Part shown: positions 30,007 to 34,948 of the stretch, one piece after another
Position numbering within the stretch: the stretch's first letter is position 1
How the letters are laid out: every line of letters starts with the position of its first letter
Source: an uncultured SAR86 cluster bacterium
GTDB lineage: Bacteria > Pseudomonadota > Gammaproteobacteria > Magnimaribacterales > D2472
NCBI GenBank assembly: GCA_902511425.1
Contig: CABXFE010000011.1
Location: 1-34,948 of the forward strand
Reading direction: 5' to 3'
Length of the DNA stretch: 34,948 bases
The notes under the pieces: model-generated
Seen by the model: the letters and a program-made list of their open reading frames with translations, nothing else
Database searches by the model: none
What the model was told of the DNA's origin: nothing
Made by a program: the position numbers and the translations under genes

Positions 30007-30040
30007 TTATTTACAAAAATTAATATCTAGTAGTAGTTTC

Positions 30041-30688
30041 TTAAAAAAATAATCTAACCTTTTCCGCCTGCAATGGTTTGCCATTTTTCCTTAACTGAAA
30101 TTTTAGCATTGGATAAGCTGCCTCAGAATTCCCTAGTTGAGCAATCATTGAGCCCTTATCTACAAAATCACCTGTCTGGACGAGAATCTTTTCACAATGA
30201 GCATATAAGCTCAAATATCCATCTGGGTGAGAAATCATTACAAGATTGCCATAACCCGGGATATCTGGCCCAGAAACCACCACCTTGCCACTATGAATTG
30301 AGTGTATAGGCGTACCCTTAGGTTTCCTAAAAACTAACCATAAATTATCTTTAACAGCTGCTTGTGACCTATCTCCTAAGGGATGGTGCCATTTTATAGT
30401 GTTGATTTCCTGAAAAGCGAGATTTTTTTCTTTGCTATTTGAAATAGTTAATTTTTGGTTTGGATAAATTATATAAGGGTCCTCCAAGAAATTATTTTTA
30501 ATTAAATGATCTGTATCTACATTGAACTTTATTGCAATAGACCAAATAGAATCGCCTGGCTGAACAATATATGATTCATCAGAAGAAGGTAAAAAATTTT
30601 TATAGGCCTGCCTGAAAGAATCCACACTAGAACAGCTTGAGGTTATTACAATTAAAACAATGAATATTCTTTTATTCAGTATAATCAT
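30041..30688 (-). CDS. nlpD: LysM plus M23/LytM-domain lipoprotein, NlpD-like
   Basis: 215 aa; lipobox (VITSSCSS), LysM (YIVQPGDSIWSIAIKFNVDTDHLIKNN), degenerate LytM domain (GYGNLVMISHPDGYLSLYAH). Confidence 0.85.
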   Translation of the reverse strand: MIILNKRIFIVLIVITSSCSSVDSFRQAYKNFLPSSDESYIVQPGDSIWSIAIKFNVDTDHLIKNNFLEDPYIIYPNQKLTISNSKEKNLAFQEINTIKWHHPLGDRSQAAVKDNLWLVFRKPKGTPIHSIHSGKVVVSGPDIPGYGNLVMISHPDGYLSLYAHCEKILVQTGDFVDKGSMIAQLGNSEAAYPMLKFQLRKNGKPLQAEKVRLFF

Positions 30689-31407
30689 AGTAAAAAAATG
30701 CCTGATGAAAGTATGAGGCCTGAAAAAATATGCATTAAATTAAGCTCATGAGAAGAATAGATTGATAATAATGCTTTAGGCAAAACCAAAAGAGAGATGA
30801 AACAACCTAATGCAAACGGGAATAATAGATTGAAATTAAGTGTTGCGATAGCTTGAATAATAGGGCCATAAACCCCTAACACAACTAACATAGCACTGCC
30901 TGAAATACCTGGTATTAAAAAAAATGAAAAGGCTAGCATTCCACACAGAAATATATAAAGCGCGGATATATTATCAGAGCTTATGCTTAACTCTTGTATG
31001 CCAAATCCAATGCCTACCCCAAAAAATAAAAACATGATTAATTTGTTATCATCAAATATATCTTTAAAAAATTTAATGATAAATGCAGACAAAAAAATCA
31101 TTAAAAAACCCAAGGAAGATAAAAATAATTCTTCATAATTCGTTAAAAGGTAGTTAATAACTCTGGAGCAGAGAATGACTGCGATCATCATGGAAAATAT
31201 CAAAGGCAATGAAAGTTTCAGTTGAAATATTTCTGAAAGAGATCGAGTATTTAAGGTTAAATTTTTTAATTTTAACTGACTTAATATTTGCATTAAGTTT
31301 GGATAAATCTTAAAAATTACAGCAATAGTAGAACCAGAAATGCCTGGAATAAGCTCTGCAACCCCCATACAAAACCCAGCCAAGGAGTATTTAATTTGAT
31401 TTTTCAT
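30685..31407 (-). CDS. DUF368 membrane protein (candidate undecaprenyl-phosphate translocase, PopT-like)
   Basis: 240 aa; multi-TM with GFCMGVAELIPGISGSTIAVI and FLIPGISGSAMLVVLGVY duplicated PGxSGS signatures. Confidence 0.85.
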   Translation of the reverse strand: MKNQIKYSLAGFCMGVAELIPGISGSTIAVIFKIYPNLMQILSQLKLKNLTLNTRSLSEIFQLKLSLPLIFSMMIAVILCSRVINYLLTNYEELFLSSLGFLMIFLSAFIIKFFKDIFDDNKLIMFLFFGVGIGFGIQELSISSDNISALYIFLCGMLAFSFFLIPGISGSAMLVVLGVYGPIIQAIATLNFNLLFPFALGCFISLLVLPKALLSIYSSHELNLMHIFSGLILSSGIFLL

Positions 31408-31409
31408 CT

Positions 31410-32087
31410 TTAAACATCTCCATTGGAGACTCCTGGTAGCATCGGTACAAATGCAACCTCTTCATGAACTACTTCTTCATACTCGGTCTCAGTCTGTTTA
31501 GTTATAACGAAAAGCTTTTGCTTTCCTTCAAGTCCGACGGGGATCACAAGCTTTCCTCCAACCTCTAATAAATCAAGCAACTCTTCAGGATATTGTCTTG
31601 GCGCAGCTGCACAAATTATTCCATCGAATTTAAAATCTTCTTCCCAGCCATTAAAGCCATCTGCATGTTTAACAATAACATTTCTAATTTTTAACTCGCT
31701 TAAATTCTCGCGTGATTTTGAAACCAAGGGCTTGATCCTTTCAACCGCATAGACATCATTTGCGAAGTGAGATAATACGGCTGATTGATATCCGCAACCA
31801 GATCCTATCTCAAGAACTTGATTAAGGACTTTTCCTCTTTTTGAGGTATGAGAAAGTAAATGCTCTGTCATTCGGGCAACGATATAAGGTTGAGAAATTG
31901 TTTGCTTATACCCAATGGTTAGAGCTCTGTTTTCGTATGCTCTACTCCACAGCGCTCGATCTAAAAAAATATGTCTAGGGACTTGGCTTAAAGCGTCAAG
32001 AATACGAAAATCTGATATACCCATCTCAAGCAAGCGTTGGATCATTTGATCTCTGACTCTCGTAAATGTAAAGCCAGAGCTATTCAC
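31410..32087 (-). CDS. pcm: Protein-L-isoaspartate O-methyltransferase
   Basis: 225 aa; QTISQPYIVARMTEHL, VLEIGSGCGYQSAVLS, GGKLVIPVG. Confidence 0.96.
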   Translation of the reverse strand: MNSSGFTFTRVRDQMIQRLLEMGISDFRILDALSQVPRHIFLDRALWSRAYENRALTIGYKQTISQPYIVARMTEHLLSHTSKRGKVLNQVLEIGSGCGYQSAVLSHFANDVYAVERIKPLVSKSRENLSELKIRNVIVKHADGFNGWEEDFKFDGIICAAAPRQYPEELLDLLEVGGKLVIPVGLEGKQKLFVITKQTETEYEEVVHEEVAFVPMLPGVSNGDV

Positions 32088-32829
32088 AATTAAAAATCTC
32101 CTTGTAAAGACTCCAACGAGTAATATCTGCAGTTAAATTGTAATCAAGTATTGAAATAGAAATATAATTTTGTTCAATTGCCTGAATGTCAGTCCCAACT
32201 TGACCGGGTAAAAGAGAGCCCGAGGGTCCGAAACTATAGTACTTAAAAGAATCTTTCTCTCTAATGATATCAGGAGTATCCGGCGTGCCTCTTTTGCCTA
32301 ATGAGGTGATTCGAATGCCTTCAATTTGTGCAGATGGTAAATCAGGAAAATTTACATTTACAAGTAAATTTTGGTCCGCCGGAAGTTTAGAAACCTGATT
32401 AGTAATTAAAAGAGATTGCTCTGAAATAAACTTTAAATTTTTTGGGTTGAAAGCAGCCACAGAAAAAGCAACAGGAACATAATTTAATCTTCTTCCAGCA
32501 ATAGCAGCTCCAACAGTTCCAGAATAAAAAACATCCTCTCCTAGATTTGCTCCTAAGTTAATACCTGAAACAATCATTTCAATTGGCTCAGGAATAACTG
32601 ATAGCAATCCGAGATATGAGCAATCTGCAGGAGTACCTGAGACCGAAAAAATATTTTTTGAGATTTCCTCAACTTTTATTTCTTTACGCAAGCTTATTGC
32701 TGCGCTCATGCCGCTGCAATTTTCTCGTGGCGCAATTAAAAAAACCTTATGCTCAGTACTTAAAGCATCAAACAGCTCATTTATACCAGATGCTTTATAA
32801 CCATCATCGTTAGTTAGCAAAATATTCAC
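32080..32829 (-). CDS. surE: 5'/3'-nucleotidase SurE
   Basis: 249 aa; MNILLTNDDGYKASGI, VSGTPADCSYLGL, SGINLGANLGEDVFYSGTVGAA. Confidence 0.97.
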   Translation of the reverse strand: MNILLTNDDGYKASGINELFDALSTEHKVFLIAPRENCSGMSAAISLRKEIKVEEISKNIFSVSGTPADCSYLGLLSVIPEPIEMIVSGINLGANLGEDVFYSGTVGAAIAGRRLNYVPVAFSVAAFNPKNLKFISEQSLLITNQVSKLPADQNLLVNVNFPDLPSAQIEGIRITSLGKRGTPDTPDIIREKDSFKYYSFGPSGSLLPGQVGTDIQAIEQNYISISILDYNLTADITRWSLYKEIFNCE

Positions 32830-33980
32830 TCTTTGTTCCTCAAAGAAGCAATTGCATATACAGCTATTCCATTACCATCACCAATCACTCCCATCTTTTC
32901 AGTAGTAGTAGCCTTCACTCCAATAAAACTTTCTTCGATCTTTAAGATTGCTGAAAGAGATTTTTTTATTTGATTAACATAAGGTCCAATTTTTGGATTT
33001 TCACACACAACCACAAAATCAATATTCCTCGGCCATAAACCATTGTCTTTTAATAAATCTAATGATCTTTCGATAATTATTAAACTGCTCAAATTTTTAT
33101 TTTTTGGATCGCTGTCAGGAAAATAGTATCCAATATCTCTTAAGCCTGCTGCACCCAATAAAGCATCAGAAATAGCATGCAAAATAATATCTCCATCTGA
33201 GTGAGCAACAATGGAAAGTTCGCAATCTATAAAAACATTCCCTAAGGTTAGGCCATCTCCTGGTTGAAATTGATGAAAATCTATCCCTCTTCCAATGCGA
33301 AAATCTCTTCCTGCAAAATTAGCTATATCATCACTGAAAGTAATTTTAATATTTGATCTTTCTCCAGGTGCAGCTAATAATTTAAAACCTGCATGCTCCA
33401 TTACCTGAGACTCATCACTCATGTGGAGATTTTCTTTTTTCAGATTGTTAAATGCTTCTTTTAAAGATTCATAGTAAAAGATCTGAGGGGTTTGCACATG
33501 CAAAAATTGCTCACGTTCAACTGGAATTAGATCCTTACCCTTTTTCATGCGCAGCGAGTCAGTTGCAGGAATTACAGGAAAAATTCCAGCAACAGATTGA
33601 TCATTGTTAAGTTGATGCAAGAGATCTTCGAAATGACTTCTTCTTAACCATGGTCTTGCAGCATCATGAATAACAATGATCTCTATGCTTTGATCAACTT
33701 CTACTAAGGCATTTAATACAGATTCACTTCTTGTGCTGCCTCCTTCAACAAATCTTACTCTAGCATCGTTATAAAAAGATTGTGATTTAATCAAATGCTC
33801 ATTTGGATTGATGGCAACTATAACTTCTTTAATGCTAGAAATTTCTAGAAAAAAATTAACAGATTTTTCTAAAACAGTCTCTTCTCCCAAGCTCAAAAAT
33901 TGCTTAGGTATTGAGCCGCCAAAACGACTGCTGTTTCCTGCAGCAGGAATAATAACTGTTATGTTATTCTTGGGGCTCAT
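32826..33980 (-). CDS. ispDF: Bifunctional IspD/IspF (MEP cytidylyltransferase / MECDP synthase)
   Basis: IspD half: IIPAAGNSSRFGGSIPKQF, IHDAARPW. IspF half: RIGRGIDFHQFQPGDGLTLG, AHSDGDIILHAISDALLGAAGLRDIG. Single ORF. The ATG at 33980 ([15 protein letters not shown]) is preferred over 34016. Confidence 0.95.
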   Translation of the reverse strand: MSPKNNITVIIPAAGNSSRFGGSIPKQFLSLGEETVLEKSVNFFLEISSIKEVIVAINPNEHLIKSQSFYNDARVRFVEGGSTRSESVLNALVEVDQSIEIIVIHDAARPWLRRSHFEDLLHQLNNDQSVAGIFPVIPATDSLRMKKGKDLIPVEREQFLHVQTPQIFYYESLKEAFNNLKKENLHMSDESQVMEHAGFKLLAAPGERSNIKITFSDDIANFAGRDFRIGRGIDFHQFQPGDGLTLGNVFIDCELSIVAHSDGDIILHAISDALLGAAGLRDIGYYFPDSDPKNKNLSSLIIIERSLDLLKDNGLWPRNIDFVVVCENPKIGPYVNQIKKSLSAILKIEESFIGVKATTTEKMGVIGDGNGIAVYAIASLRNKE

Positions 33981-34266
33981 TGGATTTAACTTCCTTGAAT
34001 CTGAGGAAATCCTCATCTTTATATATTAAGTTTAATTCTTCTCTAGCAAACTTTTCAGCATGAGCATCATTTTTTTGTGCGCTTAAAATGTCTGTCTCCA
34101 AAAGATCATTTGCATTTGAAAGAGCATTATTTTTCTCTAACAGTTCTTGATTTTCATTCTGAAGAGCCAAAAAACTTCTTTTGCTATCAATACCAAAAAA
34201 AAGATTATATAAAGCTGCAAGAATAAGAAAAAGAACAAGCAAATTTAAAAGTTTAACCAATGACAT
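33964..34266 (-). CDS. ftsB: Cell division protein FtsB
   Basis: About 100 aa; one TM, coiled coil ([27 protein letters not shown]), [17 protein letters not shown]; between eno and ispD. Start set at MSLVKLLN. Confidence 0.88.
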   Translation of the reverse strand: MSLVKLLNLLVLFLILAALYNLFFGIDSKRSFLALQNENQELLEKNNALSNANDLLETDILSAQKNDAHAEKFAREELNLIYKDEDFLRFKEVKSNEPQE

Positions 34267-34948
34267 TTCTGGCAAAAGTTAAGTCAGGCTGCTCAGCTTC
34301 AATCCACAACAATCTATTGTATTTTGCTACTCTGTCAGATCTGCAAGGTGCGCCTGTTTTAATTTGGCCAGTTCCCAAGCCAACGCAAAGATCTGCGATG
34401 GTGCTATCTTCTGTTTCTCCTGATCTATGTGAAATTATCGACTTAAATCCATTCTTGTTACCCAGATAAATGGTTTTCATGGTTTCTGTAATGGTTCCAA
34501 TTTGATTAAATTTGATTAAAATTGAGTTTGCTAAGGTGTCATCAATCCCTCTTTGCAGCTCCACTACGTTGGTGACAAATAGATCATCTCCCACCAATTG
34601 ACACTTATCTCCTAAAGCCTTGGTAAGATTTTTCCATCCCTCAAAATCACTCTCATCCATACCATCTTCTATAGATAGAATAGGATATTTATGAGTTAAC
34701 TCAGAGAGATAGTTTGTGAACTCACTCGAATTTAGCTCTATAGATTCTCCGGCAAGATTATATGTACCATTTTTATAAAATTCTGATGCGGCGCAATCTA
34801 ATGCAATTCCTACATCCTTGCCCTCAGTGAGGTTATTATTTTGTATAGCCTGAATAATAAGCTCAATGGCCTCTTGATTAGATTGAAGGTTTGGAGCAAA
34901 ACCACCTTCATCTCCTACGCTAGTACTCAAACCTTTTGTATTTAGAAT
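34253..34948 (-). CDS. eno: Enolase, 5' end truncated by window edge
   Basis: [57 protein letters not shown]. The frame stays open to the window end. Confidence 0.97.
   Translation of the reverse strand: MLNTKGLSTSVGDEGGFAPNLQSNQEAIELIIQAIQNNNLTEGKDVGIALDCAASEFYKNGTYNLAGESIELNSSEFTNYLSELTHKYPILSIEDGMDESDFEGWKNLTKALGDKCQLVGDDLFVTNVVELQRGIDDTLANSILIKFNQIGTITETMKTIYLGNKNGFKSIISHRSGETEDSTIADLCVGLGTGQIKTGAPCRSDRVAKYNRLLWIEAEQPDLTFARNVIG

Noticed and set aside
1-34948. CRISPR array, transposase, prophage, integrase or toxin-antitoxin module
   Set aside because: No regularly spaced repeats and no recognisable mobile-element or TA proteins. The phage-like nuclease at 21809-22231 is isolated in a housekeeping operon.

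Overview
The window is a gene-dense, AT-rich gammaproteobacterial chromosome segment. Gene content and streamlining suggest an oligotrophic marine lineage such as SAR86, but that placement is inference. It contains about 47 protein genes and one tRNA-Lys, mostly in long minus-strand operons. Main blocks: der-bamB-yfgM-hisS-ispG-rodZ-like-rlmN-ndk; iscRSUA-fdx-iscX; purC-bamC-dapA; bcp, perM and bepA; a nucleotide-exchange-like transporter and tRNA-Lys; tolQRAB-pal-cpoB with ybgC; yebC-aspS; fmdB-like; proS; a thiolase; recA; fdxA; two small secreted proteins; nlpD-like, DUF368, pcm, surE, an ispDF fusion, ftsB and eno. I saw no CRISPR array, transposon or prophage. The most interesting signals are losses or replacements inside otherwise conserved synteny. 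ruvCAB is missing between yebC and ybgC, and a phage-type PD-(D/E)XK nuclease sits in that slot. hscBA is missing from the isc operon although IscU keeps its LPPIK motif. rpoS, mutS and cinA are missing from the nlpD-rpoS-fdxA-mutS-cinA-recA neighbourhood, and two small orphan secreted proteins lie where rpoS would be. ProRS lacks its INS editing domain and TolA is very short. An IscR-type operator/promoter is packed against the iscR start codon and overlaps the purC stop. A clear LexA-like SOS box precedes recA.
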